64,000 bases of DNA from Microvirga arvi. GTDB lineage: Bacteria; Pseudomonadota; Alphaproteobacteria; Rhizobiales; Beijerinckiaceae. Position 1 is the stretch's first letter. Each line of letters opens with the position of its first letter. The notes under the pieces are model-generated. The model had not been told where the DNA came from and ran no database searches. It saw nothing but the letters and a program-made list of their open reading frames with translations. The position numbers and the translations under genes are program-made. The stretch is from NCBI RefSeq assembly GCF_016892765.1, contig NZ_JAFEMD010000003.1:124001-188000 (forward strand), written 5' to 3'. Of the stretch, positions 1 through 8,514 are shown in pieces.

Positions 1-245
1 CGATGGGTATCGTTCATGCGCTCTATGTTCTGCCCGAAGAGCGCCGCACGGGAGCAGCGCGAGCGTTGATGGCCGCCGTTGCGAAGATCGCACTGGAGCG
101 GGATTGGGTGCGTGTCGAGCTCTTCGTCGAAGAAGAGCGGCCTGCCATCCACTTCTATGAAGCGATCGGCATGCGCGATCTTCATCACCGGCACATGCGG
201 CTAGACGGTGAGACGCTCGTGCATTTGGCCAACAACTGCCTTTGA
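1..245 (+). CDS. GNAT-family N-acetyltransferase, C-terminal fragment
   Basis: Only the last 80 or so codons are inside the window; the gene begins upstream. The visible part has the acetyl-CoA-binding signature of GNAT enzymes (LPEERRTGAARALM, equivalent to the R/Q-x-x-G-x-G/A loop). It then has an alternating strand and a C-terminal AIHFYEAIGM segment typical of motif B, where the acceptor site closes. The family transfers an acetyl group from acetyl-CoA to an amine; the substrate cannot be told from this fragment. It ends at TGA 243-245, and the next gene starts 64 bases later on the same strand. Confidence 0.8.
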   Translation, partial: MGIVHALYVLPEERRTGAARALMAAVAKIALERDWVRVELFVEEERPAIHFYEAIGMRDLHHRHMRLDGETLVHLANNCL

Positions 246-309
246 CTTCCTAATCGGATGCTCCACCATCTTCGCAAGCATTGCGAAAGAGAGAGGTCCG
301 GAGTACCCC

Positions 310-1020
310 ATGACCTACGAACTCTACTACTGGCCGACGATCCAAGGACGCGGCGAGTTCGTGCGGCTGGCCCTCGAAGAGGCGGGCGCCGACTACATCG
401 ACGTGGCGCGGGAATCCGAGGGCGTCGCCGTGATGCTGCGGATGATGGAGCATGCCGGGCATCCGCCTTTCGCGCCGCCTTTCCTGAAGGACGGCGAGAC
501 CGTCATCGGCCAGACGGCGGCGATCCTGCTGTATCTCGGGGCACGGCACGGGCTCGCGCCCAAGGACCCGGAAGGCGGTCTCTGGACGCACCAGATCCAG
601 CTCACCCTCAGCGACTTCGTGGCGGAAGCCCACGACACCCATCATCCGGTCGGCGTCGACCTCTATTACGAGGACCAGAAAGGGGAGGCCCTCAAGCGCG
701 CGAAGGCGTTCCGCGGCAGCCGCATCCCGAAATTTCTCGACTGGTTCGAGACGATCCTCGCCCGCAATCCTGCAGGCGAGAGGCATCTCGTCGGCAGGTC
801 TCTCACCTATGTCGATCTCTCCCTCTTCCAGGCCGTCGAGGGCCTCTCTTACGCCTTCCCCAAGGCCACGGCCCGCGCCCTGAAGACATCGCCTCGGGTG
901 GCGGCCCTGCATGATGCCGTAGCGGAAAGACCACGCGTCAAGGCCTACCTCGCAAGCCCGCGGCGTATTCCCTTCAACGAAGAGGGCATTTTCCGGCGCT
1001 ATCCCGAACTGGATGGCTGA
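310..1020 (+). CDS. Glutathione S-transferase family protein
   Basis: A 236-residue protein with the GST layout. The N-terminal thioredoxin-like domain opens with MTYELYYWPTIQGRGEFVRL, where a Tyr close to the N-terminus and the G-R-G-E/R segment resemble sigma/mu/pi-like GSTs. A GQTAAILLYLGARHGLAP stretch forms the glutathione gamma-Glu-binding turn, and an all-helical C-terminal domain carries LTYVDLSLFQ (N-capping box region). It probably conjugates glutathione to electrophiles or acts as a small-molecule reductase; the substrate is unknown. I chose ATG 310 over the longer frame from 208 because the fold begins there and a GAGAGG ribosome-binding site lies about 14 bases upstream. Two-gene spacing suggests co-transcription with the GNAT gene. 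Confidence 0.85.
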   Translation: MTYELYYWPTIQGRGEFVRLALEEAGADYIDVARESEGVAVMLRMMEHAGHPPFAPPFLKDGETVIGQTAAILLYLGARHGLAPKDPEGGLWTHQIQLTLSDFVAEAHDTHHPVGVDLYYEDQKGEALKRAKAFRGSRIPKFLDWFETILARNPAGERHLVGRSLTYVDLSLFQAVEGLSYAFPKATARALKTSPRVAALHDAVAERPRVKAYLASPRRIPFNEEGIFRRYPELDG

Positions 1021-1191
1021 GCCGCAAGACCGAAAAACTTCACAGGACCAAGAATCTTGAAGCAGCCCCTTCCCCTACCTTTTGGTAAGCGCTATATTGT
1101 AACGTGATTATCAACGGGGCCTCATTTTGCCGGGATGTGGGGTGCCATCGCAGCTTCGCTCTGAAGCCTTCATGCGCCGCGGAATCCGCCG

Positions 1192-2520
1192 ATGAAGCGG
1201 AAGGTAGCCGCCATCCTCGCTGCGGATATCGTCGGCTTTTCCCGCCTCATCGCGGAAGACGAGGATGGGACGCTGCAGCAGCTCGCGGCCTATCGCAACG
1301 TTCTGGACGATTTCGTGGCTCATCATGGCGGGCGCGTTTTCAATACGGCCGGCGACTCGATCATGTGCGAGTTCGACAGCGCGGTGGAGGCCACACGCGC
1401 GGCCATCGACATCCAGGACTACATGAAGGCGCAGAACCTTGCCTGTCCGCAGAACAGGCGGCTGCAGTTTCGGATCGGCATCTCGGTGGGGGAGGTGGTC
1501 GAACGCCAGAATGACCTCTTGGGCATGGCCGTCAACATCGCGGCCCGTCTGGAAACCCTTTCCTCCCCAGGCGGCATCTGTCTCTCGCGCGCCGTCCATG
1601 AGGCCGTTTCCGGCCAGATCGCCGTGCCGTTCATCGATATCGGCGAGCGGCAGGTGAAGAACATTCCCTTCCCAGTCCATGCCTTCACGATTGTCGGACC
1701 GGATGCGGGGATCACGGCGCAGCCGCCGCGGTCTCCCCTGCGGAGGCTGGCCCTGTCGGCGCTGTCGCTCGCGGGCGCCTGCCTGATCGTCCTCGTCGGC
1801 GCAGGAGGGCTTGCTTCGCATCGCCAGCCGTCAAGGCCGATGGAGCCGTTGGCGGCGAGCCGGGATTCCCGGGCTCCGGTTCGGCAATCCGCTCAGGCTC
1901 TGCTGCTCCCTGCCGATCCGATCGAGGTCTTCTCGCGGCTCGTGCAGCGCGGAGGACAGATCGAAGACCCGCACTCTGCGCCGGGCCTGTATCACAATGC
2001 CCTGCTTTTTGAGGCGAAGGGCGAGTCCATCGGTGCGCATCGCGCCTATTACACCCTGGCCCGGATGGGCCTGGACTTCGTCGATCCGCATCTGCGCTAT
2101 GCGGCGCTTGTCCGAGCCCATGAAGGGCGCTTCATCGCGCGGCAGGTCTATGCCGAGTTGAACGAGGATGCGCCGACCCGCGCGACGGCCCTCGTCCATG
2201 CCCTGCAATTCGACGGCGCGGAGCGGAAGGCGCGGATCGGCGTCCTGATCGGGAAACATCCGGATTACGCACCGGCCTACTTCTTCCTGGCCGAGGAGTA
2301 TTCGCAAGACAAGACCGGCAGCCTGCAGACCGCGCAGGACAGGCAGACCGAACGTGCGGCGCTCACCGAATTTCTGAAGGCGCACCAGGATAGCCGCCTG
2401 GCGCAGTTCTTCCTGGATCAGGCCGTCGCCGCCGACTGGATCGACAGAGCCCAAAGACGCCATGCGAGGCATGCGGTGTCGGCCGAGAACATTGTGGCGC
2501 TGCCGGCCTTCGAGCCCTAG
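1192..2520 (+). CDS. Class III adenylate/guanylate cyclase with transmembrane segment and C-terminal extracytoplasmic region
   Basis: 442 residues. Residues 1-165 are a class III nucleotide cyclase catalytic domain. Metal-binding Asp12 lies in AADIVGFS, Asp55 in NTAGDSIM, and the transition-state Asn115/Arg119 pair in AVNIAARL, so the active site looks complete. Residues about 184-208 form a single membrane helix. The remaining 230 residues, helical and resembling tetratricopeptide-like repeats, would lie outside the cytoplasm. This order (cyclase first, then membrane helix, then repeat region) is common in rhizobial cyclases. It should make cAMP from ATP in response to an unknown periplasmic cue. 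The ATG overlaps no neighbour; the gene is monocistronic as far as I can see. Whether ATP or GTP is the substrate was not resolved. Confidence 0.85.
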   Translation: MKRKVAAILAADIVGFSRLIAEDEDGTLQQLAAYRNVLDDFVAHHGGRVFNTAGDSIMCEFDSAVEATRAAIDIQDYMKAQNLACPQNRRLQFRIGISVGEVVERQNDLLGMAVNIAARLETLSSPGGICLSRAVHEAVSGQIAVPFIDIGERQVKNIPFPVHAFTIVGPDAGITAQPPRSPLRRLALSALSLAGACLIVLVGAGGLASHRQPSRPMEPLAASRDSRAPVRQSAQALLLPADPIEVFSRLVQRGGQIEDPHSAPGLYHNALLFEAKGESIGAHRAYYTLARMGLDFVDPHLRYAALVRAHEGRFIARQVYAELNEDAPTRATALVHALQFDGAERKARIGVLIGKHPDYAPAYFFLAEEYSQDKTGSLQTAQDRQTERAALTEFLKAHQDSRLAQFFLDQAVAADWIDRAQRRHARHAVSAENIVALPAFEP

Positions 2521-2716
2521 TCCTGTTCAGTCGACGAAAGCATCGCGACACGCTCGATACCCTGGGCCGTATCAACGATGGGTTAGGACCTGCCCCTTTA
2601 GGATCTCTCCCCATAAAAGCCACATCAACCGTGATTGAACTGATGGCGATGCATCGTGCAGGCGACGTCGACCCGCAGCGTGGCGCGGTTGCCGCTGATC
2701 ATGTCAGGAGCCGGCC

Positions 2717-3001
2717 ATGAGTGATGAGAAAGAAGGGGTTGCCATCCGTCTCTGGCGCGACCGCGCGCAGCTGCGCGAGGAGGAGCGGAACGAGGCCCAG
2801 GCCCGCCTCCGCATCGCCCTGGAGAAGGTGGCGATCCTGATGGCCGAGAACGAAAGGCTCGAGGCTGAGAACAAGCGCCTGCGCGCCCTTCACGCGCCGG
2901 ACACGGTCTCAGCCCGTGCCGAAACCGAGCTTCAGATGGAGGCCCTCAAAGGCGCGCTCCTGCCGCTGATCTCCCAACCGACCGGCCAGCTGAACGCCTG
3001 A
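2717..3001 (+). CDS. Small coiled-coil protein of unknown function
   Basis: 94 residues, highly charged. Residues 14-60 form an uninterrupted amphipathic helix with leucines/isoleucines at heptad spacing (RLRIALEKVAILMAENERL, then LEAENKRLRAL), so a dimeric coiled coil is likely. There is no signal peptide, membrane helix or recognised catalytic motif. Start ATG 2717 is supported by an AGGAG at about 2704-2708. A 25-codon open frame at 2643-2720 ends in TGA overlapping this ATG, which could couple translation but is otherwise unsupported. I do not recognise the family. Confidence 0.65.
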   Translation: MSDEKEGVAIRLWRDRAQLREEERNEAQARLRIALEKVAILMAENERLEAENKRLRALHAPDTVSARAETELQMEALKGALLPLISQPTGQLNA

Positions 3002-3144
3002 GGGTCTTCAATCTGCTGGATCCTGCTGCACCGCACTGAGCCAAGCGGGGAGATCGCCTGCCTGAACCGACTTATCCACACGCCAAGCTTAGTCTTTCAC
3101 TGGGCTGTCATGCCTAGGCATTAGGACTTGCCTTCCTGGATGAT

Positions 3145-3166
3145 ACACCATTTCATAGCATGGTGT
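3145..3166. promoter_or_regulatory. Short inverted repeat upstream of the secreted nuclease
   Basis: Seven-base arms ACACCAT and ATGGTGT separated by 8 bases, about 40 bases before the nuclease ATG at 3208. It could be an operator or an mRNA hairpin near the ribosome-binding site (GAGGG about 3197-3202). There is no family assignment. Confidence 0.3.
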
Positions 3167-3207
3167 TTGGAATGCTGCCTTGTGCTGACGCAACGTGAGG
3201 GCCCATC

Positions 3208-6200
3208 ATGGCGAATGTCTGGATCAACGAGTTTCACTACGATAATGCCGGTACTGACACTGGAGAGTTTATTGAGATTGCAGGACTTGCCGGAACGGAT
3301 CTGACGGGTTGGAAAATTATCGCCTTCAACGGCAATGGCGGCGCAGCTTACGCCACCCTCAATCTGACTGGGGTGATTGGCAATGCGACTGGGACTGGGC
3401 ACGGATTCTTCAGCTTCACGGCTGCACAATTCACTCCGGCATCGGGCACCACTCCTGTGACCTTCCAGAATGGGAACACGGCTGGCACTGAGCCAGACGG
3501 CTTTGCCCTAGTTGATAACAATGGCAATGTCGTCGAATTCATCAGCTATGAGGGCGTGATCTCAACGACTTACAATAACCAGTCCATCACCAGCACGAAT
3601 ATTACGAATGGTACTGGGACTGGGGTGTTCGAAGACGGCACCGGAGCCGTTGGCGGCTCAATTCAGCGGCAGGGTACGGGCGACAGCTCGGAAGATTTCA
3701 CCACTTGGGCGGTTTTCAATACAGCTGATACCGCTACTGCAGGCAATATCAACGCCGGTCAGACGTTCACCTCTCCCGATCCAACCCTCTCCATCGCGGC
3801 CACAAGTGCCGACAAGGCCGAGGGCAGCGATGGAACGACAACCGAATTCACCTTCACAGTCACGCGCTCATCCACTACAGGCTCACCAACCGCTACCTGG
3901 ACTCTGGATCCAGGCCAGGCTTCGCTCAACGACTTCGTCGGCCCTCTCACCGGAACAGTCACTTTCGCCGACGGCTCGCCGACGGCGACGATCACGATCC
4001 AGGTTGCCGCAGATGCCGAGTTCGAGCAGGACGAGACCTTCTCGGTCACGCTGTCCGACCCGGTCGGGGCTACTATCCCCGATGGTTCGGCGACGGCGAC
4101 CGGTCAGATCGACAATGACGATACGACCACAGACGAGATTCTTTCCATTTCCGCTACTCCTATCGTTCAGAATGAGGGCAAAGCTCCTGATTTCACAATC
4201 TACACCTTCACGGTCACCCGTGAGAACGGCGACGGCACGACAGAATTCACTTGGTCCATTAGGGGTCTTGGCGACAATGGCTTGACCCCTGAGGATTTCT
4301 TAGAGACGACAGACAAGGTGACCTTCGCTGAAGGGCAGACCGAAGCTGTTGTCCAGATTCGTGTCCGGGGAGACGCACGCTTCGAAGCCGACGAGCCATT
4401 CGAGGTCCGCATCAGCACCGAAAAGGCTGATGTTCAAATCCAGAATGACACCGCAAGCGGCACCATCACGAACGACGATCTGCAGCAGAGCTTCTCCATC
4501 GCGGCGACGAGTGCCGTGAAAGCCGAAGGGGATAGCGGCGAGACGGTGTTCACCTTCACCGTCACCCGCGCCAACTCGACGGGTGAAGCTGCAACGATCG
4601 ACTTCGATCTGAGCGGCCTTGGCGGTGCGGGCCGGGCGACGAGCGACGATTTCGTCGATGCTGACGGAGGAACAATCCAGTTTGCTGCCGGCGAGACCAC
4701 CAAGACCATCGAGATCAGGGTAAGGGGCGATACGACGATCGAGCAGAATGAGGCTTTCTCGGCCACCCTGTCTAATCCCAGCGAGGGCGTACTGGGCACT
4801 GCAACGGCGGGCGGGCAGATCGTCAACGACGACTTCCATCGAATCTATGAGATCCAGACGCAAAATCCCAACCGGGAATCAGTCCTCAACGGTCAGACGG
4901 TCACCACCACCGGCATCATCACCGGCATTCAGATGACCGGCACCACGCGCGGCTTCTACATCCAAGATGTGACGGGTGACGGCAATGCTGCCACCTCCGA
5001 TGGCATTTTCGTGTTCATGGGATCGAACTGGACTCCGAGTTTCGAGGTCGGCGACGAAGTTGCCGTCAACGGCCGGGTCGACGAAAACTTCGGCCTCACG
5101 CGGATTGACGGTGGCACAACGAGCCGCGCTGCAACAGTTACCCTCATCGACAAGGGCAACGCTTTGCCTGAAGCGATTGTCATCGGCCCCAATGGGATCA
5201 AGCCGCCGACTACCTCCGTTGCAGAGGCTATTGATTTCTACGAAGCCTTGGAAGGCATGCGCGTCACCATCGAGCCGACCCGTGTGGTCGGCGCGACCAA
5301 CAATTTCGGTGAGATCTACACGGTCATCGAGGGGGCCTACGATCCATCGAGCCTCAATGACCGCGGCGGCCTGTCCATCGCGCCGGGCGACTTCAACCCG
5401 GAGCGGATCCAGTTCGACAACATCCGCGATAGCCTCAACATGCCGATGCTTGACGTGGGCGCAAGGCGGGATTCCATCACCGGAATCATGTCCTACGGCT
5501 TCTCGACCTATGAGGTGCTGATCGGCACTTCACCCAAGGTGACGGCGCAATCGACCCTGCAGGCGGAAGTCACGAACGTGAGGGCCTCGAACGAGTTCTT
5601 CCTCTCGTTCGCCAATTACAACGTCGAGAACCTGGACATCAATGATGACGACGGCGATGCGGACGTGGATGGCGGCCAGTTCGCCAAGCTCGCCGACCAG
5701 ATCGTCAAGAACATGGGCTCACCGCACGTTATCGCCCTGCAGGAGCTTCAGGACGACAGCGGCACCGTCGACAACGGCATCCTTTCCGCTGACATAACCT
5801 TGCAGAAGCTCGTGGACGAGATCGTCAAGGCGGGAGGGCCACGCTACAAGTTCGCCTATCTCAACCCCGAGGACGGAAAGGATGGCGGGGCAGATGGCGG
5901 CAACATCCGTCAGGCCTTCCTCTACAACGATGATGTGGTGGATCTCGTCCCCGGATCGCTTGAGCGTATCATCGATCCGGATCCCGCGGTCAACGACGCC
6001 TTCAATGCAAGTCGAAAGCCTCTTGTTGCGAAGTTCATATTCAATGGTGAGGAATATACCTTCATCAACAACCACTTGAACTCGAAGAACGGCGACGGCG
6101 CGATCTTCGGCACCACCCAGCCACCCGCTCTCGGCAGCCAGGCTCAGCGCATCGAGCAGACGAAGCTCATCAACGCCTATGTCGACGACCTGCTGGCGGA

Positions 6201-7476
6201 CGATGCCAATGCGAACATTGTCGTCCTCGGCGACATGAACGACTTTTCCTGGAGCGACCCGCTCAAGACCCTCGACGGCACTTTCGGCGGCGGTCAGCAG
6301 GTCCTCTGGAACATGGCGGACGAGTTCATCGCCAATCCAGCCGACCGGACCGACTACGTATTCGAGGGTAATTCCCAATCACTCGACCACATCTATGTCT
6401 CGGCCGCCATGCGAGCCCGCATGGAAGCCCTGGACATCCTGCGCATCAACTCGGAATTCGATATCGAGCAGCGGGCGAGCGATCACGACGCCCTCGTGGC
6501 GCGCTCGACCTTCAAGATCACCCGTGCGGCAGCGGGCAATTCCACGGTCGTCGGCGATGATGGCAGCAATGCCCTGCTCGGCAACGGCGGCAACAATGTC
6601 ATGAATGGTGGAGCCGGCCGCGATTACCTGCAGGGCGATGCCGGCAGCGACCTGCTGATCGGAGGATTGGGAGCGGATGGTCTCTTCGGCGGAGACGGCA
6701 TCGACTGGGTTTCCTATGAAGGAGCGTCCACCGCGGTGCGTGCGAACCTAGCTGCGCCTGGCGGCAACACCGGGGAGGCAGCCGGGGACACCTATGGTTC
6801 CATCGAAAACCTGCTTGGCTCACGTTTCGCGGACGCACTGTTCGGCAATGCCGGAACAAACGTCATCGACGGCGGGCTCGGTGCGGATGTGATGAATGGC
6901 GGCGCGGGCGACGACGCCCTCATCGTCGACAACGCCGCTGACGTCGCCATCGGAGGCAGCGGCAGCGACACCGTGGCGACCTCGATCAACTTCGCCCTGG
7001 GCGGGGATGTGGAGAACCTCATCGCCACCGGCGCGGCGGCCCTGCAGCTGAAGGGCAACGGCCTCGCCAACGCGATCACCGGCAACGCCGCCGCCAACAA
7101 GATCCACGGCGGGCTCGGCAACGACCTGCTGCGGGGCGGCTCGGGCAAGGACGTGTTCGTGTTCGATACAAAATTGAACAAGAGCACGAACGTGGACAGG
7201 GTTTACGACTTCAAGTCCTCTGACGACAGCTTCTACCTGGACAATGCGGTGTTCACGAAGCTGGGCCCCGGCTCGGCATCCCGGCCGAAGAAGTTCACCA
7301 GCGACATGTTCGTGACTGGCACGAAGGCGCAGGACCGGGAAGACCGGATCATCTACGACAAGAAGACGGGCAATCTTTATTACGATGCCGACGGTACCGG
7401 TAAGATCGGGCAGGTGAAGATCGCCACGATCGTCAACAAGACAACCCTCAAGTTCGACGACTTCTTCGTCATCTGA
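3208..7476 (+). CDS. Secreted RTX-type extracellular nuclease (LTD + Calx-beta + OB + endonuclease/exonuclease/phosphatase domains)
   Basis: 1,422 residues, modular. The order is: lamin-tail domain about 1-165 (begins MANVWINEFHYDNAG); three Calx-beta repeats starting near 192, 311 and 428; an OB-fold nuclease accessory domain near 545-660; and an endonuclease/exonuclease/phosphatase domain about 795-1100. Glycine-rich calcium-binding RTX nonapeptides follow (about 1117-1270), then a C-terminal secretion module ending in FFVI. Catalytic residues of the ExeM/NucH-type nuclease fold are visible: Asn805, Glu846, His956, Asp1009/Asn1011 (GDMND), Asp1060 and the SDH at 1091-1093. There is no N-terminal signal peptide. 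That fits type I secretion through a C-terminal signal, but no ABC/MFP/TolC transporter lies in the window. It probably degrades extracellular DNA for phosphate or matrix turnover. It shares its C-terminal module with the RTX protein at 36079. Confidence 0.9.
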   Translation: MANVWINEFHYDNAGTDTGEFIEIAGLAGTDLTGWKIIAFNGNGGAAYATLNLTGVIGNATGTGHGFFSFTAAQFTPASGTTPVTFQNGNTAGTEPDGFALVDNNGNVVEFISYEGVISTTYNNQSITSTNITNGTGTGVFEDGTGAVGGSIQRQGTGDSSEDFTTWAVFNTADTATAGNINAGQTFTSPDPTLSIAATSADKAEGSDGTTTEFTFTVTRSSTTGSPTATWTLDPGQASLNDFVGPLTGTVTFADGSPTATITIQVAADAEFEQDETFSVTLSDPVGATIPDGSATATGQIDNDDTTTDEILSISATPIVQNEGKAPDFTIYTFTVTRENGDGTTEFTWSIRGLGDNGLTPEDFLETTDKVTFAEGQTEAVVQIRVRGDARFEADEPFEVRISTEKADVQIQNDTASGTITNDDLQQSFSIAATSAVKAEGDSGETVFTFTVTRANSTGEAATIDFDLSGLGGAGRATSDDFVDADGGTIQFAAGETTKTIEIRVRGDTTIEQNEAFSATLSNPSEGVLGTATAGGQIVNDDFHRIYEIQTQNPNRESVLNGQTVTTTGIITGIQMTGTTRGFYIQDVTGDGNAATSDGIFVFMGSNWTPSFEVGDEVAVNGRVDENFGLTRIDGGTTSRAATVTLIDKGNALPEAIVIGPNGIKPPTTSVAEAIDFYEALEGMRVTIEPTRVVGATNNFGEIYTVIEGAYDPSSLNDRGGLSIAPGDFNPERIQFDNIRDSLNMPMLDVGARRDSITGIMSYGFSTYEVLIGTSPKVTAQSTLQAEVTNVRASNEFFLSFANYNVENLDINDDDGDADVDGGQFAKLADQIVKNMGSPHVIALQELQDDSGTVDNGILSADITLQKLVDEIVKAGGPRYKFAYLNPEDGKDGGADGGNIRQAFLYNDDVVDLVPGSLERIIDPDPAVNDAFNASRKPLVAKFIFNGEEYTFINNHLNSKNGDGAIFGTTQPPALGSQAQRIEQTKLINAYVDDLLADDANANIVVLGDMNDFSWSDPLKTLDGTFGGGQQVLWNMADEFIANPADRTDYVFEGNSQSLDHIYVSAAMRARMEALDILRINSEFDIEQRASDHDALVARSTFKITRAAAGNSTVVGDDGSNALLGNGGNNVMNGGAGRDYLQGDAGSDLLIGGLGADGLFGGDGIDWVSYEGASTAVRANLAAPGGNTGEAAGDTYGSIENLLGSRFADALFGNAGTNVIDGGLGADVMNGGAGDDALIVDNAADVAIGGSGSDTVATSINFALGGDVENLIATGAAALQLKGNGLANAITGNAAANKIHGGLGNDLLRGGSGKDVFVFDTKLNKSTNVDRVYDFKSSDDSFYLDNAVFTKLGPGSASRPKKFTSDMFVTGTKAQDREDRIIYDKKTGNLYYDADGTGKIGQVKIATIVNKTTLKFDDFFVI

Positions 7477-7507
7477 GCGGCTGACGCTCGATCCCCTTAC
7501 AGCGGAA

Positions 7508-7535
7508 GGCCCCGATCAATCGGGGCCTTTTGTTT
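7508..7535 (+). terminator. Intrinsic terminator of the nuclease gene
   Basis: Perfect 8-bp stem GGCCCCGA / TCGGGGCC with a 4-base loop, followed by TTTTGTTTT, 31 bases after the nuclease stop codon. The T-tract is only on the plus-strand side. Confidence 0.85.
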
Positions 7536-7547
7536 TGAAGGCTGGGC

Positions 7548-8336
7548 TCAGGCCGCCACGCGGCCCATGGCTTCGTTCAGGCATTCCACCGTGACGCTGC
7601 CGCCCCTGGCGACGAGGCTGCAGCCCTTGGGCACCTCGCGCCAGCCCTTTGTCTTGTCGTCGATGGGCTCGGAGACGATGAGCAGGTTGCCGTCGTCCTC
7701 GCGGAAGTAGAGGGTCGGCGGCTTGGCGTCGCACGCCCAGCGATAGACCCAGAGGCTCTCGCCGTCGGTGAAGGCGGCGGTGAAGCGTAAGGCCTCCTCG
7801 ATGCCGGCTTCGTCCATCAGGCGGCGCACCACTTTCAGCGTCCGCGCCATGGCCGTCACCGGCTCCTCGGCCAAGCCGTTGGCAAGCGCCATGAGGAAGA
7901 TCGCTTCCGAATCCGTGGTGCCGAGGCGCCGGTCGTAGAGCTCGTCCGGGATCATCGCCTCGAGGCGCCGCTTGATCCGCCCGTAGCCGCCGATCTGGCC
8001 GTTATGCATGAAGAGGTAGCGGCCATGGGTGAAGGGATGGCAGTTGGCCCGGGTGGTCGAGGTGCCGGTGGAGGCGCGCACATGGGCGAAGAAGAGGCGC
8101 GAGCGCACCTGCTCGCACAGGCTCCTCAGGTTCTCGTCGGACCAGGCGGGGCGGACCTCCCGGTAAACGCCGGGCTCGCTGCGCTCGCCATACCAGCCGA
8201 TGCCGAACCCGTCCCCGTTGGTTCCCGTCTTGGCCTCGACCGCGTGCAGCGACTGGTGCACGAGCGAATGGGCCGGGGCACAGACGAGTTCGTCGAGGAA
8301 GATCGGCTCCCCCCGATAGGCGAGAAAACGGCACAT
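7548..8336 (-). CDS. Class II glutamine amidotransferase (YafJ-like)
   Basis: 262 residues when started at ATG 8336, which gives MCRFLAYRG with the nucleophilic Cys2 exposed after Met removal, the hallmark of N-terminal-nucleophile amidotransferases. A longer frame starting at 8363 would bury this Cys and is rejected. Other signatures are TNGDGFGIGWYG, HVRASTGT, NCHPF and the oxyanion/glutamine-binding HNGQIGG. There is no synthase domain, so it is a stand-alone glutaminase-type protein of the YafJ/DUG3 group. Its partner or acceptor is unknown; related proteins act in gamma-glutamyl or ergothioneine metabolism. The neighbouring antiporter is divergently transcribed with about 180 bases between the starts. 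Confidence 0.88.
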   Translation of the reverse strand: MCRFLAYRGEPIFLDELVCAPAHSLVHQSLHAVEAKTGTNGDGFGIGWYGERSEPGVYREVRPAWSDENLRSLCEQVRSRLFFAHVRASTGTSTTRANCHPFTHGRYLFMHNGQIGGYGRIKRRLEAMIPDELYDRRLGTTDSEAIFLMALANGLAEEPVTAMARTLKVVRRLMDEAGIEEALRFTAAFTDGESLWVYRWACDAKPPTLYFREDDGNLLIVSEPIDDKTKGWREVPKGCSLVARGGSVTVECLNEAMGRVAA

Positions 8337-8514
8337 CGGTCTAAAAAACCCCCGGCACAGCAAGGCTTTGTAACGATGTTGTACTATCTTTGACTTATGG
8401 TGAATAGCCGGTTAACGGCCACGCCGTTGCGGCCGTGAAGCCGTTCCCATAAAAGCGGTCTTCCATCACTTGAAGAACGAGCCGGTCGCGCCGGCCTGCC
8501 GGGGACCTGTACGC

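Noticed and set aside
2643..2720. 25-codon frame ending in an ATGA overlap with the coiled-coil gene
   Set aside because: No ribosome-binding site or recognisable peptide; could be coincidental.
3072..3080. Perfect DnaA box TTATCCACA, with another at about 26625-26633 inside murU
   Set aside because: Isolated single copies with no box cluster, dnaA/parAB genes or strong A+T region; expected by chance and not an origin.
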